Shown: piece after piece, positions 25,763 through 36,445 of the stretch | Numbering within the stretch: the stretch's first letter is position 1 | Layout of the letters: every line of letters begins with the position of its first letter | Source: CAIKMD01 sp963803265 | Lineage (GTDB): Bacteria > Pseudomonadota > Alphaproteobacteria > ATCC43930 > CGMCC-115725 | Length of the DNA: 64,000 bases | NCBI GenBank assembly: GCA_963803265.1 | Contig: CAWDLZ010000029.1 | Coordinates: 62,001 to 126,000 of the forward strand | Direction of reading: 5' to 3' | Notes under the pieces: model-generated | Told to the model about the DNA's origin: nothing | What the model saw: the letters and a program-made list of their open reading frames with translations, nothing else | Database searches by the model: none | Made by a program: the position numbers and the translations under genes

Positions 25763-26885
25763 TCATTCTCCGGGAACGGCGATCGGCCGGCGCTCGGAGA
25801 TGGTGAGGCCGTAGCCTTCGAGGGCGACGATCGTGCGCTCCGTGTTCGACAGCAGGATCATGTCGCGGACGCCGAGGTCGAGCAGGATCTGCGCGCCGAT
25901 GCCGTAATCGCGCAGCGCCGGCACGAAGCGCTCGCCCTGCATCATGCCGCGCACCCGCTCGGTCAGCGATGGTCGAGCGTGGGCTCGCGGATCAGCCACC
26001 ACGACGCCGCGGCCTTCCTTGGCGATCATCAGCATGGCGGCCCGCAGCACGCCCGCGCGCTCGCCGGCATTGCCGAACGCGTCGTCGAGCATGTTGATCG
26101 CATGCATGCGCACCAGCACCGGGCCGGCCCTTGGCGAGATCGCCCTTCACCAGCGCGATGTGCTCGGCATAGGGCACCTGTGTTGACATAGATGTGGAGG
26201 CGCCATTCGCCGCCGAAACGGCTGGTGAAGGCGGTTTCCAGCTTGCGCTCGACGATCCGGTCGTGGCGCCGGCGATAGGCGATCAGATCGGCGATGGTGC
26301 GCGAGCTTGAGGCCGTGGCAACTGGGCGAACGCGATCAGGTCAGGCCGGCGCGCCATGGTGCCGTCGTCGTTCATGATCTCGCAGATCACGCCCGACGGG
26401 TTGAGCCCGGCGAGCCGGGCGATGTCGACCGCAGCCTCGGTATGGCCGGCGCGCACCAGCACGCCGCCGTCGCGCGCCAGCAGCGGAAACACGTGGCCGG
26501 GCGTGACGATGTCGGCGGGGCCCTTCGATGGGTCGATGGCGACCGCAATCGTGCGGGCGCGGTCGGGCGCCGAGATGCCGGTGGTGACGCCTTCTCGCGC
26601 CTCGATCGAGACCGTGAACGCGGTCTGGTGGCGGCGTGCCGTTGTGCTGCGCCATCAGCGGGAGGCCGAAGCTGCTCGACGCGCTCGCGCGGTCAGCGCC
26701 AGGCAGATCAGGCCGCGGCCGTGCTTGGCCATGAAGTTGATCGCGTCCGGCGTCGCCATCTGCGCCGGAATGACCAGGTCGCCCTCGTTCTCGCGGTCCT
26801 CGTCGTCGACCAGGATGAACATCCGCCCGTTGCGCGCCTCCTCGATGATCTCCTCGATCGGCGATATGATTTCGACGAAACTCAT
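25763..26885 (-). CDS. ribB: 3,4-dihydroxy-2-butanone-4-phosphate synthase with degenerate RibA domain (RibBX type), many frameshifts
   Basis: The N-terminal domain is a good RibB: IEEIIEEARNGRMFILVDDE, RENEGDLVIPAQM, GGVLVRAGHTEAAVDIARLA and GVICEIMNDDGTMA. It makes the four-carbon precursor of lumazine from ribulose 5-phosphate. The C-terminal domain is RibA-like, but the zinc Cys motif is replaced by MHAINMLDDAFGNAGERAG, so GTP cyclohydrolase II activity is not expected and RibA must come from elsewhere. The frame breaks about seven times (near 26121, 26180, 26300, 26320, 26632, 26669 and 26690), nearly all single extra bases. Its place in an intact riboflavin operon argues for sequence error over gene decay. 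Confidence 0.85.
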
Positions 26886-26969
26886 GCTTCTAACCTATTG
26901 CATGCCCACGCTATTGAGCCTGTCGCGGTTTATAGCCCCGGCACCGGGGCCGGTCACGCGGTATTCGAA

Positions 26970-27566
26970 CTAGACTCCGATCGTCCTTCCCAAAGCCCGC
27001 GCGACATAGCGTGCGAGCGTATCCACTTCAAAATTGACCCGATCCCCGATCCTCGATGCGCCGAACGTGGTGTGGCTCAGCGTGTGCGGGATGATATTGA
27101 CGCCGAACCGGCTGCCTTGGACGTCGTTGACGGTCAGCGACACGCCGTCGAGCGCGACCGATCCCTTGGGCGCGATGGCGGCGGCGAAGGCATCGGGCAC
27201 GGAAAAGGCAAAGCGCTGGGAATCTCCTTCCGGGCGGCGCTCGACGATCACGGCGACGGCATCGACATGGCCAGACACCAGATGCCCGCCGAGCTCGTCG
27301 CCCGCCCTTAGCGCGCGCTCGAGATTGATCCGCGTGCCGACCCGCCAGGCCGAGAGCGTCGTGCGCGCCAGCGTCTCGGCCGAGGCCTGAACCGCGAACC
27401 AATCGTCCTGGGTTTCGACCACGGTGAGGCACACTCCCGAGCACGCGATCGACGCGCCGACGCCGAGATCGCGCAAATCGAGCCGGGTTGCGATGACATA
27501 GGTGGTATCGCCGCCCGGCTTGACCGCGCGCAGCTCGCCGACGTCGGCGATGATTCCGGTGAACAT
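26970..27566 (-). CDS. ribE: Riboflavin synthase alpha chain
   Basis: Dismutates two lumazines to riboflavin. 198 residues with the duplicated barrel: MFTGIIADVGELRAVKPG and CSGVCLTVVE in the first half; SGHVDAVAVI, DGVSLTVNDVQ and NIIPHTLSHTTFG in the second. It begins one base after the ribD stop, so the rib genes form a tight operon. The 84 bp before ribBX are too short for an FMN riboswitch. Confidence 0.95.
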   Translation of the reverse strand: MFTGIIADVGELRAVKPGGDTTYVIATRLDLRDLGVGASIACSGVCLTVVETQDDWFAVQASAETLARTTLSAWRVGTRINLERALRAGDELGGHLVSGHVDAVAVIVERRPEGDSQRFAFSVPDAFAAAIAPKGSVALDGVSLTVNDVQGSRFGVNIIPHTLSHTTFGASRIGDRVNFEVDTLARYVARALGRTIGV

Positions 27567-27567
27567 G

Positions 27568-28674
27568 TCAGCTCGCCTCGGGCGCCCGGGTCAGGATTTC
27601 GAGCACATCCTCGCCGAGCTCCGCGAGCGACAGCCGCTTGAATCGGGGCGCGGATTTGAGCTCGGTGACGCCGAACGCCTCGATCGCCGGAAGCGCATCG
27701 CCGCCGAGAAGAATCGGCGCATGGAACCACGCCACGCGATCGACGAGATCGGCCTCGAGCAGCGCGCCGGCGAGCCGCGCGCCGCCCTCGACGAGGATTC
27801 GGGTCAGGCCGCGCTGGCCCAGCTCGGCCAAGGCGGCGCGGAGATCGAGTTCGCCCAGCGGCGTCTCGGGCGCCTCGATCAGATCGACGCCGCAATCGCG
27901 GAAGGCGCGGCCGCGCGCCGCGTCGATGCCGTGGCGATGAAGGATCCAGGTCGGTGCCTGCCGGGCTTCGACCACCAGCTTTGCGGTGAGCGGCACGCGC
28001 AAGCCGCCATCGACGACGAGGCGCACGGGCTTGCGCGATTCGAGGCCCGGCAGGCGGCAGGTCAGCAGCGGATCGTCCGCGATGACCGTGTTGGCGCCGA
28101 CCATTACCGCATCATGCGTCGCGCGCAGCAGATGCGCGCGCTGGCGCGCGGTCTCGCCGGTGATCCAGCGGCTCTCGCCTGTGGCGGTGGCGATCTTGCC
28201 GTCGAGGGTCGCCGCGAGCTTCAAGGTGACCAGCGGGCGACCCGTGGCGAGCCGCGCGAGAAATCCGGCGTTGATTTCCGCCGCTTGGGCGGCGAGAAGG
28301 CCGGTCTCGACTGCGATGCCGGCGGCGCGCAGCATGGCCAAACCGCGCCCGGCGACGCGGGGATCGGGATCCTCGATGGCCACGACGACGCGGGCGATGC
28401 CGGCGGCGATCAGCGCATCGGTGCAGGGCGGGGTCCTGCCGTGATGGCAGCACGGCTCGAGGCTGACATAGGCAGTGGCGCCTGCGGCGCCCGCGCCGGC
28501 GCGGGCCAGCGCCTCGGTCTCGCCATGCGGCCGGCCGCCGGGCTGGGTCCAGCCGCGGCCGACGACGGCGCCGTCCTTCACGATGACGCAGCCGACCGTG
28601 GGGTTGGGCCAGGTCGTCCCTAGCCCGCGCCGCGCCAGGGCGAGGGCCGCGTGCATGAAACGGCGCTCGGCCAT
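27568..28674 (-). CDS. ribD: Bifunctional pyrimidine deaminase/reductase RibD
   Basis: 368 residues. The N-terminal deaminase has the zinc motif GGRPHGETEALARAG and SLEPCCHHGRTPPCTDAL. The C-terminal NADPH reductase has LKLAATLDGKIATATGESRW, GANTVIADDPLLTCR and ILVEGGARLAGALL. It performs the second and third steps of riboflavin synthesis. The ATG at 28674 lies four bases after the nrdR stop; an in-frame extension to 28773 overlaps nrdR and is not used. Confidence 0.96.
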   Translation of the reverse strand: MAERRFMHAALALARRGLGTTWPNPTVGCVIVKDGAVVGRGWTQPGGRPHGETEALARAGAGAAGATAYVSLEPCCHHGRTPPCTDALIAAGIARVVVAIEDPDPRVAGRGLAMLRAAGIAVETGLLAAQAAEINAGFLARLATGRPLVTLKLAATLDGKIATATGESRWITGETARQRAHLLRATHDAVMVGANTVIADDPLLTCRLPGLESRKPVRLVVDGGLRVPLTAKLVVEARQAPTWILHRHGIDAARGRAFRDCGVDLIEAPETPLGELDLRAALAELGQRGLTRILVEGGARLAGALLEADLVDRVAWFHAPILLGGDALPAIEAFGVTELKSAPRFKRLSLAELGEDVLEILTRAPEAS

Positions 28675-28678
28675 CGCC

Positions 28679-29143
28679 TCAGTCGTTGTCGGCGTCGGCG
28701 CGGATGCGGCCGATGAACTCGCCGAAATCCTTGGCTTCGCGGAAATTGCGGTAGACCGAAGCGAAGCGGACATAGGCGACTTGGTCGAGCGTCGCCAGCG
28801 CTTCCATCACCATCTCGCCGATCATGTCGCTCGGGATGTCGCTTTCGCCGGAGCTTTCGAGCTGGCGCACGATCGAGTTGATGACCCGCTCGACGCGCTC
28901 GGGCTCGACCGGGCGCTTGCTCAGCGAGATCAGGATCGAGCGCGCGAGCTTGTCGCGCTCGAAGGGCTCGCGCTGGCCGTTCTTCTTGACCACGGTCAGC
29001 TCGCGCAACTGCACGCGCTCGAAAGTGGTGAAGCGCGCGGCGCAGTTCGGGCAAAGACGGCGGCGGCGGATCGCCGCGTTGTCCTCGGTCGGCCGCGAAT
29101 CCTTCACCTGGGTATCCTCGGCTCCGCAGAACGGGCAGCGCAT
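28679..29143 (-). CDS. nrdR: Transcriptional repressor NrdR
   Basis: 154 residues. A zinc ribbon (MRCPFCGAEDTQV and RLCPNCAARFTTFERV) is followed by an ATP-cone domain (VVKKNGQREPFERDKLARSI). It represses ribonucleotide reductase genes according to ATP/dATP. It sits between glyA and ribD, as in many alphaproteobacteria. Confidence 0.97.
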   Translation of the reverse strand: MRCPFCGAEDTQVKDSRPTEDNAAIRRRRLCPNCAARFTTFERVQLRELTVVKKNGQREPFERDKLARSILISLSKRPVEPERVERVINSIVRQLESSGESDIPSDMIGEMVMEALATLDQVAYVRFASVYRNFREAKDFGEFIGRIRADADND

Positions 29144-29164
29144 GATCCTCTACTCCCCCAACCA

Positions 29165-30469
29165 TTAGCCCGGATAGACCGGGAAGGCGGCGCACAGCGC
29201 GGCAACCTTGCGCCGCGCCGCCTCCTCGACGGCGCCGTTCCCGCTATCGCCATTGGCATGAAGCCCATCGAGCACCTCGGCGATCAGCTCGCCGACCTGG
29301 CGAAATTCGGCCGGTGCGAAGCCGCGCGTGGTCGCCGCGGGACTGCCCAGCCGGATGCCCGAGGTCACGGTCGGTTTCTCGGGATCGAAGGGTATGCCGT
29401 TCTTGTTGCAGGTCATGCCGGCGCGATCGAGCGCGATTTCCGCCGCCTTGCCGGTGACGCCCTTCGGGCGCAGATCGACCAGCATGAGATGCGTGTCGGT
29501 GCCGCCCGAGACGATCGCGAGGCCGCGCGCGGCCAGCGTCGCCGCCAGCGTCTTCGCATTGTCCACGACCGCGCGGGCATAGAGCTTGAAGTCGGGCCGC
29601 AGCGCCTCGCCCAGCATCACCGCCTTGCCTGCGATCACATGCATCAGCGGTCCGCCCTGAAGGCCCGGGAAGATCGCGCTGTTGATCTTCTTGCCGATCT
29701 CTTCGTCGTTGCCGAGGATCATGCCGCCGCGCGGACCGCGCAGCGTCTTGTGCGTCGTAGTCGTCACGACATGGGCGTGCGGCAAAGGGCTGGGATGGAC
29801 GCCGCCGGCGACGAGACCGGCAAAATGCGCCATGTCGACCATCAAATAGGCGCCGACTTCGTCGGCGATCCGGCGGAAGCGCGCGAAATCGATGATGCGC
29901 GGATAGGCCGAGCCGCCGGCGATGATGAGCTTCGGCTTTTCCGCCACGGCGAGGCGCTCGACCTCGTCGAAGTCGATTCGGGCGTCATCGCGCCGAACGC
30001 CGTACTGCACGGCTCGAAACCACTTGCCCGAGAGGTTGGGCGGCGCGCCATGCGTCAGATGGCCGCCGGCGGCGAGCGACATGCCCATCAGCGTGTCGCC
30101 GGGCTTGAGCAAGGCGAGCAGCACCGCCTGATTGGCCTGCGATCCGGAATGCGCCTGAACATTGGCGAAGCCGCAGGCAAAGAGCCGCTTGGCCCGATCG
30201 ATCGCCACTTGCTCGACGATGTCCACGAACTCGCAGCCGCCGTAATAGCGCCGTCCGGGATAGCCTTCGGCGTATTTGTTGGTCAGGACCGAGCCTTGCG
30301 CCTCGAGAACGGCGCGCGACACGATATTTTCGGACGCGATCAGCTCGATCCGGTCGCGTTGCCGGCCCAGTTCCAGGCCGATCGCGGCCGAGATCTCGGG
30401 ATCGACCTCGGCGAGGGACGCGCCGAAGAACCGGTTGACATCGGAGAGCTTTTGCTGAGGTGCGGACAT
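29165..30469 (-). CDS. glyA: Serine hydroxymethyltransferase
   Basis: PLP enzyme interconverting serine and glycine and loading tetrahydrofolate with C1 units. About 434 residues. Landmarks: IELIASENIVSRAVLEAQGS, NKYAEGYPGRRYYGGCEFVD, VDMAHFAGLVAGG and TTTTHKTLRGPRGGMIL, whose Lys forms the Schiff base. ATG 30469 is preferred over a TTG at 30478. It follows rpiB by 15 bp. Confidence 0.97.
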   Translation of the reverse strand: MSAPQQKLSDVNRFFGASLAEVDPEISAAIGLELGRQRDRIELIASENIVSRAVLEAQGSVLTNKYAEGYPGRRYYGGCEFVDIVEQVAIDRAKRLFACGFANVQAHSGSQANQAVLLALLKPGDTLMGMSLAAGGHLTHGAPPNLSGKWFRAVQYGVRRDDARIDFDEVERLAVAEKPKLIIAGGSAYPRIIDFARFRRIADEVGAYLMVDMAHFAGLVAGGVHPSPLPHAHVVTTTTHKTLRGPRGGMILGNDEEIGKKINSAIFPGLQGGPLMHVIAGKAVMLGEALRPDFKLYARAVVDNAKTLAATLAARGLAIVSGGTDTHLMLVDLRPKGVTGKAAEIALDRAGMTCNKNGIPFDPEKPTVTSGIRLGSPAATTRGFAPAEFRQVGELIAEVLDGLHANGDSGNGAVEEAARRKVAALCAAFPVYPG

Positions 30470-30484
30470 GCGAGACAACCTCGA

Positions 30485-30916
30485 TCAAGACAAGAGGGCA
30501 ACGCGCCTGGCGTGGCGGCCGCCCTCGAACGCGGTGGTGAAAAAGACCTTGACGCAATCCTTGGCAACTTCGCTCCCCAGAATTCGCCCGCCCAGCGCCA
30601 GCACGTTCGCGTCATTGTGCTGGCGCGCGAGCCGCGCGGTCGTCGTATCGTGGCCGACGGCGCAGCGAATGGCGCGATAGCGGTTGGCCGCGATCGCCAT
30701 GCCGATGCCGGTCCCGCAGATCAGCAGCCCGCGCTGCGCCTTGCCGGCTAGAATCGCCGCGCAGACCGCGTTGGCGAAGTTCGGATAATCGACCGGCGCC
30801 GTGCTGTCGGTGCCAAGGTCCAGCACCTCGACCCCGAGCGCGCGCAGCTCGGGCACGAGGATGCATTTCAGATCATAACCGCCATGGTCGGCGGCGGCGG
30901 CAACGGTATCGGTCAT
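30485..30916 (-). CDS. rpiB: Ribose-5-phosphate isomerase B
   Basis: Interconverts ribose and ribulose 5-phosphate. It supplies ribulose 5-phosphate, the RibB substrate used by this same gene cluster. About 143 residues. Motifs: AAADHGGYDLKCIL, LGTDSTAPVDYPNFA, LLICGTGIGMAIAANR with the catalytic Cys, and QHNDANVLALGGRI. First gene of the rpiB-glyA-nrdR-rib run. The ATG at 30916 is favoured over one four codons upstream. Confidence 0.95.
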   Translation of the reverse strand: MTDTVAAAADHGGYDLKCILVPELRALGVEVLDLGTDSTAPVDYPNFANAVCAAILAGKAQRGLLICGTGIGMAIAANRYRAIRCAVGHDTTTARLARQHNDANVLALGGRILGSEVAKDCVKVFFTTAFEGGRHARRVALLS

Positions 30917-31014
30917 GGTTTCCGGCAAGCTCCAAGCTAAGCCGCGATACTACCAGATATCGCGGACGCCTGTCAGCCGGCCACTAAAGGTCGTGGGTCC
31001 AACCCGGAAACGGC

Positions 31015-32131
31015 TTACCCATTGGTTTCGCTGTATTTTCCGTCCTGCCAGACGAACATGACATAGCCCGGGCCGATCACGTCGCCCTTGGCGTCAAAGC
31101 CGATAGGACCGAGCACGGTATCGAGCCGGGCCGTATGCAGGACTTTCGAGAGGTCTTCGACCTTGACCGATTTCGCCTGTGCGGCGGCGGCGGCGAAAAT
31201 CTGCACTGCAGCATAAGTATAGAGCGTATAGCCCTCGGGATCATAGCCCTGCTGCGCGAACTCGGCGACCACTGGCGCCGCCGCCGGAATCTTGCGCGGA
31301 TCGGGCGAGAACGTCATCAGCGTCCCCGCCCCTGCATCGCCCGTGATCTTCCAGAACTCCGAGGTCACGAGGGCGTCGCCGCCCACCAGCACGGCATTGA
31401 GCCCTTGGTCCTTCGATTGGCGCACGATCAGCCCGGCCTCGGTGTAATAGCCGCCGAAATAAATCACGCCGACCTTGGCCTCCTTCATTTTGCTGACCAG
31501 CGCCGAGAAATCCTTGTCGCCCTGGTTGATCGAATTCGTCAACGACCTCGGTCACGCCGGCGGCGTGGAGCGCCTTGCGCGTCTCGTCGGCGAGACCTTT
31601 GCCATAAGTGGTCTTGTCGTCGATGATCGCGACCGGCTTGCCCTTCAGCCGCTCGGCGATGTAGGCGCCCGCGACCTTGCCCTGCACGTCGTCGCGGCCG
31701 CAAATCCGAAACACGTTGATCCAGCCCTTTTTGGCGGCATCGTCGGTATAAGCGGGATTGGTCGAGGCCGGCGTGATCTCGAGAATGCCGGCATCGGCAT
31801 AGATCGCCGAGGCCGGGATCGAGGTGCTCGAGCAGTAATGCCCGGCGACGAACACCACGCCGCTGACCGCGAATTTATTGGCGATGGCGACCGCTTGCTT
31901 GGGATCGCAAGCGTCGTCGCCGATTTGCAGCACGAGTTTTTTCCCGAGCACGCCGCCTTTCGCGTTGATGTCGGCGACCGCTTGGTTGGAGCCGCGCCGC
32001 ATCTGCTCGCCGACGGCGGCGTCCGAGCCGGTGATCGGGCCGGCCACCGCGATCTGGATGTCCTCGGCCCGCGCGGCTCCCGCGCAGAGCATCAGCAAGC
32101 CGGCGAAAAGCACACCGCTCTTAAGCTTCAT
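31015..32131 (-). CDS. livJ: Branched-chain amino-acid ABC transporter substrate-binding protein, frameshifted
   Basis: Periplasmic type I binding protein of about 371 residues. Signal peptide MKLKSGVLFAGLLMLCAGAA, then IQIAVAGPITGSDAAVGEQM, VVFVAGHYCSSTSIPASAIY and, in the second lobe, GVIYFGGYYTEAGLIVRQSK. The frame breaks at about 31533, where GAATTCG should be GAATCG to read EVVDESINQGDKDF. It is last in the transport operon and overlaps the preceding phasin-like gene by 4 bp (ATGA). Ligand unknown; leucine-type amino acids are the family default. Confidence 0.88.
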
Positions 32132-32610
32132 GTTTTCTTCTTCCCCTCGGGTTCTTCCGATTTCTCGGCATCCTTGCCAGCATACTCGACATAGTGCCGC
32201 AACAACGCCAGTGCCTCCAATTGAATATCGGTCAGCATCTTGCCGGATTCCTGCATGGCATTGGCCGCGTGATCGAAGACGCGCTGCAGGTTCTCTGGGC
32301 CGGGCGTCGGCCGATCGGCGGCCGGCTTGCCCGAGGCTTGGGCCATGGTGTCGTCGACGATCTTCGCCAGCTCGAGGACCATCGCCTGCTCATGGGCGAA
32401 CACCGCCTGCAGCCGCTCCATCAGCCGCTTATGGGCATCCATGTGCACGGCGACATTGCGGTGCATGCGCAGCAGCGTCCGCGAAATGTCGCCATAGATG
32501 AGCATGTTCGGACCCCAATAGCCGGGGATGACCGGCGCATCCTCCGGCCGCTCGGCATGGGGCTGTTCGGGCGCGGAGCCGGCCGGTTTCGGTGCGTCCT
32601 TCTCCGCCAT
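32128..32610 (-). CDS. Hypothetical helical (phasin-like) protein inside the liv operon
   Basis: 160 residues, no exact family recognised. The charged, Pro-rich N-terminus is followed by PGYWGPNMLIYGDISRTLLR and long amphipathic helices (RLQAVFAHEQAMVLELAKIV, HAANAMQESGKMLTDIQLEA), ending in a Lys/Glu tail. The shape recalls phasins or small scaffold proteins. It lies between livF and livJ and shares an ATGA overlap with livJ, so it is translated with the transporter. A role in transport is not obvious. Confidence 0.65.
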   Translation of the reverse strand: MAEKDAPKPAGSAPEQPHAERPEDAPVIPGYWGPNMLIYGDISRTLLRMHRNVAVHMDAHKRLMERLQAVFAHEQAMVLELAKIVDDTMAQASGKPAADRPTPGPENLQRVFDHAANAMQESGKMLTDIQLEALALLRHYVEYAGKDAEKSEEPEGKKKT

Positions 32611-32650
32611 GTTCGCCTCCACGAGCGGGATCGGGGGCCGCCCTCCTATC

Positions 32651-33362
<712 letters not shown>

Positions 33363-33366
33363 CGGA

Positions 33367-34164
33367 TCAGGCCTCGGGCTCGCCGAGATACGCGGTGATG
33401 ACGGCGGGATCGCGGCGCACCGCCGCGGGCGTGCCATCGGCGATCTTGCGGCCGTAGTCGAGCACCACGATGTGATCGGAGATGCTCATCACCACGCTCA
33501 TGTCGTGCTCGATCAACAAGATGCCGACGCCGTGCTGGTCGCGGATCGACAGCAGCAGCAGGTTGAGGTCGGCGGATTCGCGTGCGTTGAGCCCCGCCGC
33601 CGGTTCGTCCAAGCAGAGCAGGACCGGATCGGTGCACATCGCGCGCGCGATCTCGAGCCGGCGTTGCGCACCGTAGGGCAAGGTGCCGGCCGCGAGGTCG
33701 GCGCCGCCGACGAGGCCCACCCGGTCGAGCCAATAACGCGCCTTGTCGAGCGCCGCCGCCTCGGCCACGCGGTAAGGCCGCCAGCCGACCAGCCCGCCGA
33801 CGGTCCACAAGCTCGCGCGCATCAGCGTGTTGTGTTGCGCCACGATCAGATTCTCGAGCACGGTCATGCCGGCGAAGAGCCGGATGTTCTGGAAGGTGCG
33901 CGCGACGCCGGCGCGTCCGATGCGGTGGCCCGCCATGCGCTCGAGCGGCAGGACCTTGCCGCCGCGGTTGAGACGAAGGCTCCCTCCGCTCGGCCGGTAG
34001 AAGCCGGTGAGGCAGTTGAAGACCGTGGTCTTGCCGGCGCCATTGGGACCGATGATCGCGGTGATGTCGCGCTCGAAAGCGGTGAAGGAGAGGCGATCCA
34101 CCGCGACGAGCCCGCCGAAGCGCATGCTGAGCGCCGCGACCTCGAGGAGCGGCTCGGCCGTCAC
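33367..34164 (-). CDS. livG: Branched-chain amino-acid ABC transporter ATPase LivG
   Basis: ATP-binding subunit of 265 residues, intact. Walker A IIGPNGAGKTTVFNCLTGF, the LivG-specific RTFQNIRLFAGMTVLENL, a signature region GTLPYGAQRRLEIARAM and Walker B LLCLDEPAAGLN. The GTG at 34164 overlaps the livM stop (GTGA), so the pair is translationally coupled. Confidence 0.95.
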   Translation of the reverse strand: MTAEPLLEVAALSMRFGGLVAVDRLSFTAFERDITAIIGPNGAGKTTVFNCLTGFYRPSGGSLRLNRGGKVLPLERMAGHRIGRAGVARTFQNIRLFAGMTVLENLIVAQHNTLMRASLWTVGGLVGWRPYRVAEAAALDKARYWLDRVGLVGGADLAAGTLPYGAQRRLEIARAMCTDPVLLCLDEPAAGLNARESADLNLLLLSIRDQHGVGILLIEHDMSVVMSISDHIVVLDYGRKIADGTPAAVRRDPAVITAYLGEPEA

Positions 34165-35362
34165 GATCCGGCCTCTTTGAGCCTGATCGAGGGCGCGCGC
34201 ATGGCGAGCAGGCCGCGCGGGCGCCAGACCATGATGGCGACCATCGCCGCGCCGAACAGCAGCATGCGGAACTGGGTGAACTCGCGCCCGAATTCCGGCA
34301 GCGTCACCAGGACGATCGCGGCCAGCACCACCCCCGACTGCGTGCCCATGCCGCCGAGAACGACGATGGCGAGCACGGTCGCGGATTCCTGGAAAGTGAA
34401 GCTTTCCGGGCTGATGAAGCCTTCGCGCGTCGCGAAGAACGCGCCGGCGAAGCCGGCGAGCAGCGCGCCGGTGGCGAAGGCCGAAAGCTTCACATTGGTC
34501 GGGTTGATGCCGAGCGCGCGGCACGCGATCTCGTCTTCGCGCAGCGCCTCCCAGGCGCGCCCCACCGGCAGCCGCCGCAGCCGCAGAGTGAGAAAATTGG
34601 TGGCGAGGGCGAGCGCCAGGATCACGAAATAGAGGAACACGATGCGCTGGCCGGGATCGAATGGAATGCCGAAGAACTGCGCGAAGGTTTGCTGACCCGC
34701 CGGTGCGCTCGCGGTCAGCGGCAGGCCGAGGAAACTTGGCCGCGGAATGTCGTTGATGCCGTTGGGTCCGCCGGTGAGCGAGGACCAATTCAACAGAACG
34801 ATGCGGATGATCTCGCCGAAGCCCAAGGTGACGATCGCGAGATAATCGCCGCGCAGACGCAGGATCGGAAATCCGAGCAGGACGCCGACGACGGCGGCGA
34901 GCGCGCCCGAGATCGGCAACGCCTGCCAGAAGCTCAAGTCGGAACCATTGCGCGAACAAGGCGAAGCCATAGGCCCCGACGGCGTAGAACGCGGCATAGC
35001 CGAGGTTCAAGCAGCCCGGCCAATCCGACCACGATGTTGAGGCCCCAGCCGAGCATGATGTAGATCAGCACGTTGGTGGCGAGATCGACGAGATAGCGCG
35101 AAGAGAACGGCAGGAACGGCCACGCGGCCGCCAAGCCAAGCCCGCACCAGCCGTAGAGCGTCGCGTGGCTTGAGGTGAGCGCCGCCAGGCGCGGCGCGGC
35201 GCCGATGCGTGGCAGCCGCGGCAGAAATCCAATGCCAATCCGGCCGAAGAACACCGCCGCGACCGCGATCGCGACCCAGGAGAAGCGGGTCTGGATGCCG
35301 ACGCCGCCATTCACGTCGACCGTGTCGAAGCCGACCAAGGGGATGGCAAGGATCAGCGCCAC
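34161..35362 (-). CDS. livM: Branched-chain amino-acid ABC transporter permease LivM, frameshifted
   Basis: Inner-membrane permease. Visible segments: YIMLGWGLNIVVGLAGLL, NLGYAAFYAVGAYGFALFAQ, RGDYLAIVTLGFGEIIRI, ALGINPTNVKLSAFATGAL and GGMGTQSGVVLAAI. Two breaks occur: at about 35009 (extra base before NLGY) and 34943 (GGTTCCG for GGTCCG). The natural start, an ATG at 35406 within the TGATGA after livH, is out of frame with the body by one base, so a third error may be present. The GTG at 35362 is given as the first in-frame start. Confidence 0.88.
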
Positions 35363-35408
35363 GAAAGCCGCGAGCGCGGCATCCGTTCGCGCAGCGCTCG
35401 CAGCTTCA

Positions 35409-36324
<916 letters not shown>

Positions 36325-36445
36325 GCCGGCCACGTTATGCGGTGCGGCGGCTTCCGGCAAGGCGGCATTCCATCCGGCGGGGTCGCCGAATCGTGATGGG
36401 ATTTCGATTGGGTGGCGCCGGGGCCCGCGCTAGAAACACCCCGCC

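Noticed and set aside
26886..26969. Possible FMN riboswitch in the riboflavin operon
   Set aside because: Only 84 bp, and it lacks the conserved RFN helices; the operon starts much further upstream at rpiB.
3171..31537. Idea that the single-base insertions mark GANTC (CcrM) methylation sites
   Set aside because: Three repaired sites (3174, 15883, 31533) would become GAGTC or GAATC, but most of the others would not, so the link is too weak to claim.
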